DNA of 64,000 nucleotides from Mycobacterium sp. NS-7484. Lineage in GTDB: Bacteria; Actinomycetota; Actinomycetes; Mycobacteriales; Mycobacteriaceae. Positions 52,071-60,884 of the stretch are shown here, one piece after another. A model generated the notes under the pieces. It saw only the letters and a list, made by a program, of their open reading frames with translations. It was not told where the DNA came from and ran no database searches. Location: NCBI RefSeq assembly GCF_001953975.1, contig NZ_MBEJ01000028.1:178502-242501 (forward strand), read 5' to 3'. Numbering within the stretch: the stretch's first letter is position 1; each line of letters starts with the position of its first letter. Both the position numbers and the translations under genes were made by a program.

Positions 52071-53567
52071 ATGAGTCTGAACCAGCTCTACCTCACCTTG
52101 CTCACCGGCGGCGTCGTACTGCTGGCCAGCATCATCGGCACGCGGGTGGCAACCAAGATCGGATTTCCCAGTCTGCTGTTCTTCCTGGCGGTCGGCATGG
52201 TGCTGGGGGTCGACGGGATCGGACTGGACTTCAACAACGTCGAACTGGCCCGCAACGTATGCACCACGGCACTGGCGATCGTGCTGGTCGAAGGTGGCCT
52301 GACCACGCGGTTCTCCGATATCCGCGGCGTGCTGGCGCCGGCGGGCGTAGTGGCCACCGTCGGTGTGGTGATCAGCACCGCGATCACCGCTGTCGGGGCG
52401 CACCTGCTGCTGGACATGAACTGGCAGCTCGCCCTGTTGCTCGGAGCCATCGTCTCCTCCACTGATGCGGCCGCGGTGTTCTCGGTGCTGCGGATCCTGC
52501 CCTTGCCGCGACGTTTGGCCGGGCTGCTGGAAGCCGAATCCGGCTTCAATGACGCGCCGGCGGTCATCCTCGTGTTGACGTTCAGCGTGGTGCCGTTCGT
52601 GTTCCATCCCGAGGGCGCCATCACCGACCTCGCCTACGAGCTGGTCACCGGATCTCTGCTGGGCCTGGCCGTCGGGTTCGCCGGTGCCTTCGCGCTGCGG
52701 CGCATCGCGCTGCCGGCCTCGGGGCTGTATCCCATCGCCACCTTCGGGTTGGGCTTCATCGCATTCGCCGCCGCCGGCAGCGCCCACGCGAGTGGCTTCA
52801 TCGCCGCCTACCTGTCCGCGGTGGTGCTGGCCAACTCGGGCCTGCCGCACAAATCGGCCACCCGGTCGTTCGCCGAAGGGGTGGGCTGGCTGGCGCAGAT
52901 CGGGCTGTTCGTGCTCCTCGGGTTGCTGGTGAACCCGCATGATCTGGCCGGGGACATCATTCCGGCGATCGTGGTCGGGCTCGTGCTGCTGCTGATCGCC
53001 CGGCCGGTCTCGGTGATCGTGTCCCTGGTCGGCTTCCGTATCCCGATCCGCGAACAACTCTTTCTGTCGTGGGCCGGGCTGCGCGGTGCGGTGCCGATCG
53101 TGCTGGCCACGTTTCCGATCGTGGCGGGGGTGCCGGACAGTTACCGGCTGCTCAACGTGGTGTTCGTGCTCGTGGTGATCTTCACCCTGGTGCAGGCGCC
53201 CAGCATCCGCTTCGTGGCCAATGCCCTGGGACTGATCACCCGCGACGTCACCCGCGAGATCCAGGTCGAGGCTGCCCCGCTGGACGTGCTCGACGCCGAA
53301 CTTCTCACCATGACCGTCCAACCGCATTCCCGGCTGCACAACGTGACGATCCTGGAGCTGCGGCTGCCCGACCCGGCCGTCATCACGCTGATCATCCGCA
53401 ACGGGCGGACGTTCGTGCCCCTACCGGACACCCGCATCGCCGTCGGCGACGAACTGCTCATCGTCACCACCAGCAAGATGCGCACCGCCGCCGAGGCCCG
53501 ACTGCGGGCAGTGAGCCGACGCGGCAAACTCGCCTACTGGTTCGACGAATACGGTCTCGCGGACTGA
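52071..53567 (+). CDS. Cation (K+/Na+)/proton antiporter, CPA1 NhaP2 type
   Basis: A 498-residue membrane antiporter with about 12 hydrophobic helices in the first 390 residues (LTLLTGGVVLLASIIGTRVA, FLAVGMVLGVDGIGLDF, then LLEAESGFNDAPAVILVL with the CPA1 Asn-Asp ion-binding pair). A TrkA-C regulatory domain occupies the last 100 residues (HNVTILELRLPDPAVITLII, IAVGDELLIVTTS). NhaP2/CvrA proteins export K+ or Na+ in exchange for H+. It is divergent from the TrkA gene 80 bases away. Confidence 0.9.
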   Translation: MSLNQLYLTLLTGGVVLLASIIGTRVATKIGFPSLLFFLAVGMVLGVDGIGLDFNNVELARNVCTTALAIVLVEGGLTTRFSDIRGVLAPAGVVATVGVVISTAITAVGAHLLLDMNWQLALLLGAIVSSTDAAAVFSVLRILPLPRRLAGLLEAESGFNDAPAVILVLTFSVVPFVFHPEGAITDLAYELVTGSLLGLAVGFAGAFALRRIALPASGLYPIATFGLGFIAFAAAGSAHASGFIAAYLSAVVLANSGLPHKSATRSFAEGVGWLAQIGLFVLLGLLVNPHDLAGDIIPAIVVGLVLLLIARPVSVIVSLVGFRIPIREQLFLSWAGLRGAVPIVLATFPIVAGVPDSYRLLNVVFVLVVIFTLVQAPSIRFVANALGLITRDVTREIQVEAAPLDVLDAELLTMTVQPHSRLHNVTILELRLPDPAVITLIIRNGRTFVPLPDTRIAVGDELLIVTTSKMRTAAEARLRAVSRRGKLAYWFDEYGLAD

Positions 53568-53900
53568 GTTCCGCGCGGCTCGGATACCCGGTGATCACAC
53601 GCGTCACTTCCGTCGCGGCTGCGGAGGCATGGTGTGTGTTCGAAACCTGGTATCGCCGGTAGTACCAGCTCTCCAGGCCGTCGATTGCCGCGCCGGCTCC
53701 GAAACCGCGCGACGCCCATGTGGCGTCGGGCACATCCGGGCTGACCGATTTGGAACGCAACCCTCCCCCAAGGGTAGAGTTCGACACCGGCGCCGGACAT
53801 CGCGGATCGCATGCTCTGGCAAGACTTTTCACGCAACGACGCGTGTATCACCCATGCCCACTTGCCTCGCCGGGTTGCCGCGTGGCGCTGAAACGGAGCT
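53568..53900. other. 333-base intergenic region, no gene recognised
   Basis: The open frame from 53629 to 53907 has no ribosome site and no domain resemblance and runs into the SulP start, so it is not called. The region holds one small hairpin, CTGGTA (53647-53652) against TACCAG (53663-53668). TTGGAA (53750) and TAGAGT (53775), spaced 19 bases apart, form a weak promoter for the SulP gene. Confidence 0.45.
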
Positions 53901-55409
53901 GTGTTGAAACGATCGCCTGACGCTCTGACGCCGCGCGAACAGCAGTCGGTGACCGCCACCCTTCGTTCACCACAGCGACTGCGCACCGAGGTGCTCGCCG
54001 GCCTGGTGGTGGCGCTGGCCTTGATCCCCGAGGCGATCTCGTTCTCGATCATCGCCGGAGTGGATCCCCGCGTCGGACTGTTCGCCGCTTTCACAATGGC
54101 AGTGACCATCGCGATCGTCGGCGGTCGACCGGCGATGATTTCGGCCGCGACCGGTGCCGTGGCGCTGGTGGTGGCGCCGCTGGTGCGCAGTCACGGTCTG
54201 GACTACCTGATCGCCACCGTCATCCTGGCCGGCGTACTGCAATTGATCCTCGGCGGTCTGGGTGTCGCCAAGCTGATGCGGTTTCTGCCGCGCAGTGTGA
54301 TGGTCGGCTTCGTCAACGCCTTGGCGATCCTGATCTTCTTGTCTCAGCTGCCGCACCTGCTCGGGGTGCCGTGGTCGGTGTATCCGTTGGTGGCGGTCGC
54401 CATCGTCGTGATCGTGGCGCTGCCGAAACTGACCACCGCCATCCCCGCCCCGCTTGTCGCCATCGTGGTGCTCACCGCCGCGACGGTCGGGTTCGGCTGG
54501 TCGATTCCCAACGTGGGGGACGAAGGCCAACTCCCCTCCAGCCTGCCGACCCTGCTACTCCCTGACGTGCCGTTCACCCTGCAGACGCTCGGGACCATCG
54601 CGCCCTACGCACTGGCCATGGCAGTGGTGGGTCTGCTGGAATCCCTCATGACGGCCAAGCTGGTCGATGACATCACCGACACCCACTCCGACAAGTCCCG
54701 CGAGGCGCTGGGGCAAGGCGTGGCGAACGTCGTCACCGGATTCTTCGGGGGCATGGGCGGCTGCGCCATGATCGGTCAGACGATGATCAACGTAAAGGTG
54801 TGCCGCGCCCGCACCCGCATCTCGACGTTTTTGGCGGGTGTGTTCCTCCTGGGTCTGGTGGTCGGACTCGGCGATCTCGTCGCCCGCATCCCCATGGCGG
54901 CACTGGTCGCGGTGATGATCATGGTCTCCGTCGGCACCTTCGACTGGCACTCGATCAACCCGAAGACGTTGCGGCGCATGCCCAAGAGTGAGACCGCGGT
55001 GATGCTCGCGACCGTGGCCGTCACCGTGGCCACGAGCAACCTGGCCTACGGCGTCGCGGTCGGCACACTCACCGCGATGGTGCTCTTCGCCCGCCGCGTC
55101 GCCCACTTCACCGACGTCGTCGACATCGCCCATCCCGACGAGAACACCCGGGTGTATGCGGTCAGGGGCGAGCTGTTCTTCGCCTCTAGCAATGACCTTG
55201 TCTACCAATTCGATTACGCCGGCGACCCGACGAACATCGTCATCGACATGAGCCAAGCCCATGTCTGGGATGCGTCCACCGTCGCCACGCTGGACGCCAT
55301 CACCACCAAATATGCCGCCAAGGGTAAGACTGTCACCATTGTCGGTATGAACGACAACAGTGCACAGCGTCACGCCCGCCTCAGTGGCCAACTCACCGCG
55401 GCGCACTGA
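53901..55409 (+). CDS. SulP family anion transporter with STAS domain
   Basis: A 502-residue SulP/SLC26 permease: [20 protein letters not shown] is the hallmark first transmembrane segment, [18 protein letters not shown] follows, and about 10-12 hydrophobic spans end near residue 390. The C-terminal STAS domain (residues 400-490; [27 protein letters not shown]) resembles anti-sigma antagonists. It moves sulfate, bicarbonate or a dicarboxylate. No carbonic anhydrase is fused or adjacent. The GTG lies two bases after GGAG, so the TTG at 53904 could be the real start. Confidence 0.9.
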   Translation: MLKRSPDALTPREQQSVTATLRSPQRLRTEVLAGLVVALALIPEAISFSIIAGVDPRVGLFAAFTMAVTIAIVGGRPAMISAATGAVALVVAPLVRSHGLDYLIATVILAGVLQLILGGLGVAKLMRFLPRSVMVGFVNALAILIFLSQLPHLLGVPWSVYPLVAVAIVVIVALPKLTTAIPAPLVAIVVLTAATVGFGWSIPNVGDEGQLPSSLPTLLLPDVPFTLQTLGTIAPYALAMAVVGLLESLMTAKLVDDITDTHSDKSREALGQGVANVVTGFFGGMGGCAMIGQTMINVKVCRARTRISTFLAGVFLLGLVVGLGDLVARIPMAALVAVMIMVSVGTFDWHSINPKTLRRMPKSETAVMLATVAVTVATSNLAYGVAVGTLTAMVLFARRVAHFTDVVDIAHPDENTRVYAVRGELFFASSNDLVYQFDYAGDPTNIVIDMSQAHVWDASTVATLDAITTKYAAKGKTVTIVGMNDNSAQRHARLSGQLTAAH

Positions 55410-55428
55410 ACCGTCACACGGGGCATCG

Positions 55429-55818
55429 TTGAACGCTCAAGAGCACCTGCAGATCGGCGAGGTCGCCGCACGAACTGAGCTGTCGATCAAGACAATCCGG
55501 CACTACGACGAGGTCGGTCTGGTGGTGCCCTCGGCACGGTCCGCAGGCGGCTTCCGGCTCTACACCTGCGACGATGTCAACCGGTTGTTGGCGATCCGGC
55601 GCATGAAACCGTTGGGATTCAGCCTCGAGGAGATGCGTCACCTGCTCGACGCCCTGGACACCCTCAACGCCTCCGAGGCGGCCACCGCTGCACGTGACGA
55701 GGCTTCAACATTCGTGGCCGAATGCCACACGCGCGCCGCGGAAGCCTGCGCCAAACTGTCGCGGCAATTGGCCTACGCGCAGGAACTCACCGAGCAGTTG
55801 GCCCGCTACCGCGGGTGA
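55429..55818 (+). CDS. MerR family transcriptional regulator
   Basis: A MerR protein of about 129 residues: LQIGEVAARTELSIKTIRHY is the recognition helix, DEVGLVVPSARSAGGFRLYT the wing, and a short coiled-coil dimerisation helix follows (EEMRHLLDALDTLNASEAAT), with no C-terminal ligand domain and no Cys pair. The TTG at 55429, 19 bases after the SulP gene, is favoured. A GTG at 55360 inside that gene is also in frame. It may regulate the SulP gene or the HAD gene. Confidence 0.75.
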   Translation: MNAQEHLQIGEVAARTELSIKTIRHYDEVGLVVPSARSAGGFRLYTCDDVNRLLAIRRMKPLGFSLEEMRHLLDALDTLNASEAATAARDEASTFVAECHTRAAEACAKLSRQLAYAQELTEQLARYRG

Positions 55819-55854
55819 CCGTTTGACCTGCGAGGCGACGGGTATCCCGCCGGG

Positions 55855-56553
55855 ATGCCCATGTCTGAGACTTTTGCGGTTCTCTTCGATGTCGACGGAA
55901 CTCTGGTCGACTCGAACTATCTGCACGTGCACGCCTGGACGCGGGCATTCCGCGAGGAGAAGATCGACGTGGAGGCCTGGCAGATTCACCGCAGCATCGG
56001 CATGGACGGCAGCCACCTGGTGGCGCAGCTGTCCGGCGACGCCGACGACGAGGTGCAGGAGCGCCTCAAAGACCGCCACAGCAGCCTCTACAAAGAGTCC
56101 GCCGAATTGATCGTCCGTCTTTCAGGTGCCCGGGAACTACTGCACCACCTCGCCGACAACGGGATACGGGTGGTGCTCGCGAGTTCGGCGCCGGAAGACG
56201 AACTGTCCATCACCCGAAAGATTCTCGACAGCGACGACGCCATCACCGCGGCAACCTCGTCGAAGGATGTCGACATGGCCAAACCCGACCCGGGCATCGT
56301 CGAAGTGGCGTTGCAGCGCGCCGGCGTCCCTGCCGATCGCGCCGTCTTCGTCGGCGATGCGGTGTGGGACGGGGAAGCCGCCACCCGTGTCGGTGTGCCG
56401 TTCATCGGGCTACGGTGTGGCGGCGTCGCGGACTGCGAACTCGAAACCGCCGGTGCACAAGCGGTTTTCGATGATCCGCTAGATCTGCTCAAGCATCTGG
56501 ACACTACCGTCATCGGAACCCACCTTCGCGACACCGGTGACTCGACGAAGTGA
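55855..56553 (+). CDS. HAD family phosphatase (beta-phosphoglucomutase/phosphoglycolate-like)
   Basis: A 232-residue HAD hydrolase: FDVDGTLVDSNYLHVHA has the nucleophile Asp, VVLASSAPEDEL the Thr/Ser motif 2, DMAKPDPGIVEVAL the Lys, and VFVGDAVWDGEAATRVGVP the acidic motif 4. The helical cap between residues 20 and 90 classes it with phosphatases of small sugar phosphates. Its 3' end (GVADCELETAGAQAVFDD) reappears as a decayed copy at 58468-58542. Confidence 0.9.
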   Translation: MPMSETFAVLFDVDGTLVDSNYLHVHAWTRAFREEKIDVEAWQIHRSIGMDGSHLVAQLSGDADDEVQERLKDRHSSLYKESAELIVRLSGARELLHHLADNGIRVVLASSAPEDELSITRKILDSDDAITAATSSKDVDMAKPDPGIVEVALQRAGVPADRAVFVGDAVWDGEAATRVGVPFIGLRCGGVADCELETAGAQAVFDDPLDLLKHLDTTVIGTHLRDTGDSTK

Positions 56554-56656
56554 GCGCCGAGGGCGCGTCGACTTGACCGCGGACGTCGAACGTGTGTTCT
56601 AATGACTCCGACCGCCAAGCCCGCCCAGCGCAAGCGATGTTGTGAAGGAGTCCGCC

Positions 56657-57049
56657 GTGACGATGACTGTAGACGCTCCCGTGGCAGAAATGCCGACCAC
56701 CGATTCCGACACCCCCGCCGCTGAGGTAACGGTCGAGGAGAAGCCGCGGAAGGCCCCGGCCAAGAAGGCAGCAGGCAAGAAAGCCAAGACCATTGAGCTG
56801 ACCCTCACCGTCACCGGTACCGCCGACGGCGAATGGCACGCCGAGCTCAAGCAGGGATCCACCTATCTGGCCCGCGACGTCGCCGTTGCGGCCGCCGCGG
56901 TGTCCCGCGCCGCCAAAGAGCTGCACGAAGACCTCTCCACCCCCATCGACGCGGTGATCGAAGAGGCCCGCACCCAGCAGGCCGCCAAAGTCGCTGCGCT
57001 GGAAGCTGAACTCGAAGCCGCGCGAAAGGTGTTGTCCGACTTGGCGTGA
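56657..57049 (+). CDS. DUF6319 family protein
   Basis: A 130-residue mycobacterial protein of unknown function. An acidic N-terminal part is joined by a Lys/Ala-rich linker (KAPAKKAAGKKAKT) to a conserved C-terminal domain beginning ELTLTVTGTADGEWHAELKQ. The domain ends in two amphipathic helices (AKELHEDLSTPIDAVIEEA and EAELEAARKVLSDL). The GTG at 56657 follows AGGAG by six bases; the GTG at 56642 is therefore not used. The linker suggests binding to nucleic acid or acidic surfaces, but nothing shows it. A degraded partial copy exists at 58541-58770. Confidence 0.8.
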   Translation: MTMTVDAPVAEMPTTDSDTPAAEVTVEEKPRKAPAKKAAGKKAKTIELTLTVTGTADGEWHAELKQGSTYLARDVAVAAAAVSRAAKELHEDLSTPIDAVIEEARTQQAAKVAALEAELEAARKVLSDLA

Positions 57050-57080
57050 GGCGCAGGTCCGGAGTGTCCGGTCAAGTCGC

Positions 57081-57518
57081 CTACCCGTAGGCGGGATAGC
57101 GGTTCTCCCAGATCGCGAGTTGCTCTGCGCGGTGGCCGCGGACGATTCTGGTCTCGGGGCCCAGCAACATCGTGAACCCGCTGACACCGTCGTAAGGTGC
57201 CCAAGGCTCTCCCCCACGAATGAAGTCGAGCCGCAGCCGCTGAACTGCATCCGACACCTGGCGTGCCTTCTCGTCGGTACCGGCAAGCGCAGGCGCGGCG
57301 TCCAGGGCGCCGAAGACCAAGGGCAGGCACGAATCGTGGCATGCCCCCAGGCCGGCCCGCGGAGAAGGCCATTGCAATTCGTAACGAAACACCGTGCTCC
57401 CGCGCTCGGCGTGCGCCCGGACGAACTGCTCGGTCGGCGCGGTGAAGTGGTAGTCGGTGACCATCGCGCTGGCGGCATCGCGAAGCGTGTGCTTGTCGAC
57501 GCGCGCCCGTTGAAGCAT
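57081..57518 (-). pseudogene. C-terminal remnant of a type B carboxylesterase
   Basis: The minus-strand frame reads TDYHFTAPTEQFVRAHAERG, CHDSCLPLVFGALDAAP, RGGEPWAPYDGVSGFTM and ends RYPAYG. This is the last quarter of a para-nitrobenzyl-esterase-like carboxylesterase. The nucleophile elbow and N-terminal 350 residues are missing, and no good start exists, so it is a decayed or truncated gene. The 5' boundary is approximate; the open frame continues to 57635 without esterase resemblance. Confidence 0.7.
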
Positions 57519-57757
57519 CACCCAAGGGACCCGCCGAAGCGCCAGCACCGAATGCTCCCGCCGAGGTTCCGCGAATGCCGCGCGGACCCATGATCGGCGG
57601 TGGGCCTGGCATATTTGGCCCGCAGCTCGTATCACCGCCCGACGGCGACAATGAGCTACCAGTATTGGGCGGGGAACTTGACGACGATTTCTGATGCACG
57701 TTCTGATGTACGAAAATCGCTGTACCCAACCACAACAAGGTAGGGAAGGAGAGACTG

Positions 57758-58165
57758 ATGAGCTTTATTCATGTCCAGTTTCTTCCTGAATTCATGCTGG
57801 GTGACGACGTTGTCATGCTGGCAATGGATACCGCAGGTGCGGCGGTCATCCATGCCGCGTTGAACGATGCGGTGCAGCATGGACGGTCGCGGCTAGAACA
57901 CGACGGAGTCATCCACGAGTTCCGGATTCAGTCCGGTGCAGCCGATATAGAACAGGTTGAAGGCCGCATCGAGTGGCTCCTAGATCGGGCAGCTGCGGTT
58001 GAAATCCTTGATGACCTAGCGACACCCGCCGACCACCCCGGACATCAATACGTCGATATCCACACGCCTACATCAACCCTGGTTCTGTCGTACGACGAGT
58101 ACACGCCCGAATATTTCGCGCATCTTCCCGACGAATTGCGGTACGCCAAGCCGGGCGAAAGCTGA
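57758..58165 (+). CDS. Hypothetical protein, orphan
   Basis: This 135-residue protein is not recognised. AAGGAGAG precedes the ATG with good spacing, so it is probably expressed. It is acidic with many His, Asp and Glu residues and no membrane segment or Cys. Notable pieces are MSFIHVQFLPEFMLGDDVV, GRIEWLLDRAAAVEILDDLA and a C-terminal YDEYTPEYFAHLPDELRY. GC content looks lower than in its neighbours. It sits between an esterase remnant and an integrase remnant, so it was probably brought in by a mobile element. Confidence 0.7.
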   Translation: MSFIHVQFLPEFMLGDDVVMLAMDTAGAAVIHAALNDAVQHGRSRLEHDGVIHEFRIQSGAADIEQVEGRIEWLLDRAAAVEILDDLATPADHPGHQYVDIHTPTSTLVLSYDEYTPEYFAHLPDELRYAKPGES

Positions 58166-58169
58166 CGGG

Positions 58170-58465
58170 AGCTAGTTCGGCTTACATCCGTGTAGAAGTC
58201 GACGGTGAGCTGAATGGACTCGTGCCCGAGCTGCCGCGACACGATCGTGATCGGCGTGCCTCCCGTCAACCAACTGCCACTAGGCATAGGTGTGGTGCAG
58301 ATCGTGCGGGGTGGGCTTCCCCGCCAATTCAGCTTGCGCGACAGCGAAATTCCCCCACACGTCACGCCAGAACCACTGGTAACGCACCGGCCCCCATCAG
58401 TATTGGTGTACACGAATTCCCCTGACAGGTCCAGCTTCTGCAGCAACCTTGTGGGTACGTCGACA
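58170..58465 (-). pseudogene. Tyrosine-recombinase (phage integrase) C-terminal remnant
   Basis: On the minus strand, PTRLLQKLDLSGEF, VRYQWFWRDVWGNFAVAQAE, GKPTPHDLHHTYA and SWLTGGTPITIVSRQLGHES are the C-terminal half of a phage integrase, including the catalytic His region and the Leu-Gly-His box. The pieces fall in different frames: at least two frameshifts and a TAG after HHTYA break the gene. The catalytic Tyr is probably in VDFYTDV near 58200. It marks a former mobile element. Confidence 0.8.
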
Positions 58466-58467
58466 GC

Positions 58468-58770
58468 GTACCGCTCGTCGGTCTGCGATGCGTGGCGTCG
58501 CCGACTTCGAGCCCGAAAAATCCGGTGCACAAGCGGTTTTCGATACCGCCGACGGTGAATTGCACTCCGCACTCAAGAAGGGCACCACCTACCTTGCGCG
58601 CAACGTCGCGGTCGCTGCTGCTATCGTCTCGCGCGCGGCCAAGGAGCTGCACGAGGACCTCTCCACGCCCATCGACGAGGTGATCGAGGAGGCCGGCTCA
58701 GGCCACTAAAATTGCCGCTGTCGAAGCCGAACTCGAAACTGCGCAAAAGGTTCTCTCCGACTTAGAGTGA
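58468..58770 (+). pseudogene. Chimeric pseudogene: HAD 3' segment joined to DUF6319
   Basis: Reading VPLVGLRC, GVADFEPEKSGAQAVFD, the first 75 bases copy the HAD phosphatase 3' region (56391-56472). Without a gap it continues as TADGELHSALKKGTTYLARN to the DUF6319 C-terminus. The intervening sequence of the parent pair (about 345 bases) is absent. A one-base loss near 58495 and a five-base loss near 58694 shift the frame; the tail KIAAVEAELETAQKVLSDLE is still readable to the TGA at 58770. Confidence 0.85.
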
Positions 58771-58786
58771 GGCCTTGGCGAATTTG

Positions 58787-59107
58787 CTACTTGCAATGGG
58801 GCTTCGGCTCACTCATGATCACCTCGTAGTCGCGGCCGCCGTAGAAGACGCCGATGACTATCAGCTTCTCGCCCAACACAGCGAAGGCAATGACGACGCG
58901 TCGCCTGAAGCCAATTGTGCGTAGTCCTGGCCTTACGTCGTCGCGAGCTCGGCCCCGATGCGGAAACGCCGCCAGTTCTTCGCAGAACGCCACGATGTCC
59001 TGGCTGTAACGCGTCGCGACGTCCGCCGATCCAGCACTGGCGATGTACCGATATAGCTCAACCAGTTGATCTTCCGCCTCTGGCGTGAAGACAACAGTGA
59101 GAGTCAC
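58787..59107 (-). CDS. parE: ParE/RelE family toxin
   Basis: A 106-residue RelE/ParE-fold toxin: VVFTPEAEDQLVELYRYIAS, RYSQDIVAFCEELAAFPHRG, RPGLRTIGFRRRVVIAFAVL and GVFYGGRDYEVIM follow the family pattern strand by strand. ParE members poison gyrase and RelE members cleave mRNA; the lack of RelE-specific Arg/Lys/Tyr catalytic residues at the end favours ParE. It overlaps the antitoxin gene by 4 bases. Confidence 0.9.
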   Translation of the reverse strand: MTLTVVFTPEAEDQLVELYRYIASAGSADVATRYSQDIVAFCEELAAFPHRGRARDDVRPGLRTIGFRRRVVIAFAVLGEKLIVIGVFYGGRDYEVIMSEPKPHCK

Positions 59108-59373
59108 GCGCCTCCGGCCTGCTCGGCGGCCAATCGTGCGCGCACCCTGTCGGCACCGACAACGCGTGACTCATCAGCGGCTACCGCGTCATACGCCGCC
59201 GCGACCTCATCACGAAGCCAGGCTTCCACTGCATGGTCACGCGCGAACAACGCGCGCAATCCTTCGCGGATGACTTCACTTTCGCTGGCGTACTCCCCGG
59301 AGTTCACGCGCTGGCGCAACGCATCCGCCATGTCGTTCGGGAGCGTGATACTGAGTTGCCGCGTTGTCCGCAT
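59104..59373 (-). CDS. parD: ParD family antitoxin
   Basis: The 89-residue antitoxin begins with a ribbon-helix-helix (RQLSITLPNDMADALRQRVN, YASESEVIREGLRALFARD) and continues in a C-terminal toxin-binding helix. The ATG at 59373, six bases after GGAGG, is preferred over the in-frame GTG two codons earlier. It represses its own promoter, probably through the inverted repeat at 59390-59408. The module sits between the island remnants and tRNA-Ala. Confidence 0.9.
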   Translation of the reverse strand: MRTTRQLSITLPNDMADALRQRVNSGEYASESEVIREGLRALFARDHAVEAWLRDEVAAAYDAVAADESRVVGADRVRARLAAEQAGGA

Positions 59374-59389
59374 GACCACCTCCGCGAGT

Positions 59390-59408
59390 AGTAGGACTGA
59401 ATCCTACT
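59390..59408. promoter_or_regulatory. parDE operator candidate
   Basis: AGTAGGA-CTGAA-TCCTACT, perfect 7-base arms with a 5-base spacer, lies 17 bases upstream of the parD start. It is the expected place for ParD/ParDE autorepression. Confidence 0.6.
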
Positions 59409-59474
59409 CCCACGCTGGCGTGGCAACCCGGCAAAACGGGAGCCGCGAAGGCCGATGAAAGCGTCGCCAACTAG

Positions 59475-59508
59475 AAAACCCGCCCGGACCGAAGTCAGAG
59501 CGGGTTTT
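59475..59508 (-). terminator. Rho-independent terminator of tRNA-Ala
   Basis: AAAACCCGC (59475-59483) pairs with GCGGGTTTT (59500-59508) around a 16-base loop. On the minus strand the hairpin begins 7 bases after the tRNA 3' end and finishes in a T-run, fitting an intrinsic terminator. Confidence 0.85.
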
Positions 59509-59514
59509 CAAACG

Positions 59515-59587
59515 TGGAGCTAAGGGGACTCGAACCCCTGACCCCCACACTGCCAGTGTGGTGCGCTACCAGCTGCGCCATAGCCCC
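59515..59587 (-). tRNA. tRNA-Ala(GGC)
   Basis: The minus strand folds as a 73-base tRNA. The acceptor GGGGCTA/TAGCTCC has one G-T pair, the D stem is GCGC/GCGC with loop AGCTGGTA, and the anticodon stem CCACA/TGTGG encloses CTGGCAG (anticodon GGC). The T arm is AGGGG-TTCGAGT-CCCCT and the discriminator is A. The CCA end is not encoded. Its closeness to the integrase remnant suggests it was the attachment site of the decayed element. Confidence 0.95.
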
Positions 59588-59642
59588 GTTTGTCGTGCCC
59601 CACGAAGTTACACCACCGCTACCCTGCATTCAAAATCGCTGG

Positions 59643-60884
59643 TCACGGCAGCTCATCGGCCGAGTCCGGCCCCAACGGGCGGGCCGGAGTGTGCTCGTGG
59701 GAAGCCGCCGGCCGGGTCTCCGGGGCGAAGAGCCAGCCGACCGCCGCGGCGAGCAGAATCACACCGGTGGTGACAAACGCCACCGTGAAGCTGAGGTGCA
59801 GGGCAATCTGGCCGACCGCGAACGAGCCGACGATCGCGCCAAGGTCAGACATCATCTGGAAGGTGGCCACCGCGGTTCCGCCGCGCGCCTTGTTGCCGAC
59901 GACGTCGGCCACCGCGGCCTGCTGCGGTGAGACGAACATGCCCGTGGCCGCGCCGGTCACGTAGGCAGACACCAAGAACAGCGGCAGCGAGCTGCTGAAC
60001 CCGACCACTACTGTCGCCGCGGCTGACGCCGTCAGCCCCACGATGACCAACATCCGGCGGCCGACCCGGTCGGACAGGTAGCCACTGGGCACCACCGCCG
60101 AGACGTTGCCGATCGCGAAGGTGGCCAGCGCCAGGCCCGCCGTACCAGCGCTGCGGCCCAGCGCGTCCACCACAAACAGTGGCACCAACGCGATGCGCAG
60201 TCCGACAGAGGACCATCCGGAGGCGAAGTTGGAGAACAGCGCCGCGCGATATGCCGGGTGCCGCAGCACTTTACGCATCGAGACCTTGGGAGCGTCTTCA
60301 ACCGACGGGGCGGCCAACTCGGAATGGCGCAAGCTGATGAACACCACCGCGGCGGCCACCAACAGCGCCGCACCATAGATCAAGAACGGTGCCGAGAGTC
60401 CGAACCCGGCAGTCAGACTGCCCAGCACCGGGCCACCGACCGAGCCGACCAGGAACCCGGAGGCGAACAACCCGGCCACTCGGCCGCGAGCATCCGGCGG
60501 CGAAATCCGGATCATCAGGCCCAGCGAGGACACCGTGAACATCGCCGAGCCGAGCCCGCCCAGGGAACGGAACAACAGCAACTGCGCGTAGGTCTGGGCG
60601 AACGCGCACGCTCCGGTGGACAGCGCGACGATCAGCAGTCCACTGATGTAGACCCGACGCTCCCCCAGCCGTTGCACCAGAGAGCCGGCCGGTGGGGCAC
60701 CCACCAGGCGCATCGCGGCAAACGCCGTGATCACAAAGGTGGCTGCGGCAATACTGACCCCGAAATGCCGGGCATAGTTCGGCAGTACCGGCGCCACCAC
60801 GCCGTAGCCGAGCGCGACCACCACGTTCGCGCAAACCAACAGCCAGACCTCGCGCGGCAGCCTCTGCGTGGTCTTGACGGTCAC
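59643..60884 (-). CDS. MFS transporter
   Basis: A 413-residue major facilitator with 12 predicted hydrophobic segments: [20 protein letters not shown], the [16 protein letters not shown] loop (motif A-like), [20 protein letters not shown], and the second-half copy [16 protein letters not shown]. The C-terminal tail is hydrophilic ([16 protein letters not shown]). Drug or metabolite efflux is likely from family resemblance, with no substrate clue. Its GTG start overlaps the pgm stop (GTGA), an unexpected coupling of a transporter with phosphoglucomutase. Confidence 0.9.
   Translation of the reverse strand: MTVKTTQRLPREVWLLVCANVVVALGYGVVAPVLPNYARHFGVSIAAATFVITAFAAMRLVGAPPAGSLVQRLGERRVYISGLLIVALSTGACAFAQTYAQLLLFRSLGGLGSAMFTVSSLGLMIRISPPDARGRVAGLFASGFLVGSVGGPVLGSLTAGFGLSAPFLIYGAALLVAAAVVFISLRHSELAAPSVEDAPKVSMRKVLRHPAYRAALFSNFASGWSSVGLRIALVPLFVVDALGRSAGTAGLALATFAIGNVSAVVPSGYLSDRVGRRMLVIVGLTASAAATVVVGFSSSLPLFLVSAYVTGAATGMFVSPQQAAVADVVGNKARGGTAVATFQMMSDLGAIVGSFAVGQIALHLSFTVAFVTTGVILLAAAVGWLFAPETRPAASHEHTPARPLGPDSADELP

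Noticed and set aside
52020..53339. 439-codon frame antisense to the cation antiporter
   Set aside because: His/Gln/Arg-rich low-complexity translation typical of an antisense shadow of a membrane protein gene.
53629..53907. 92-codon open frame before the SulP gene
   Set aside because: No ribosome site, overlaps the transporter start and has an Arg/Cys-rich translation without family resemblance.
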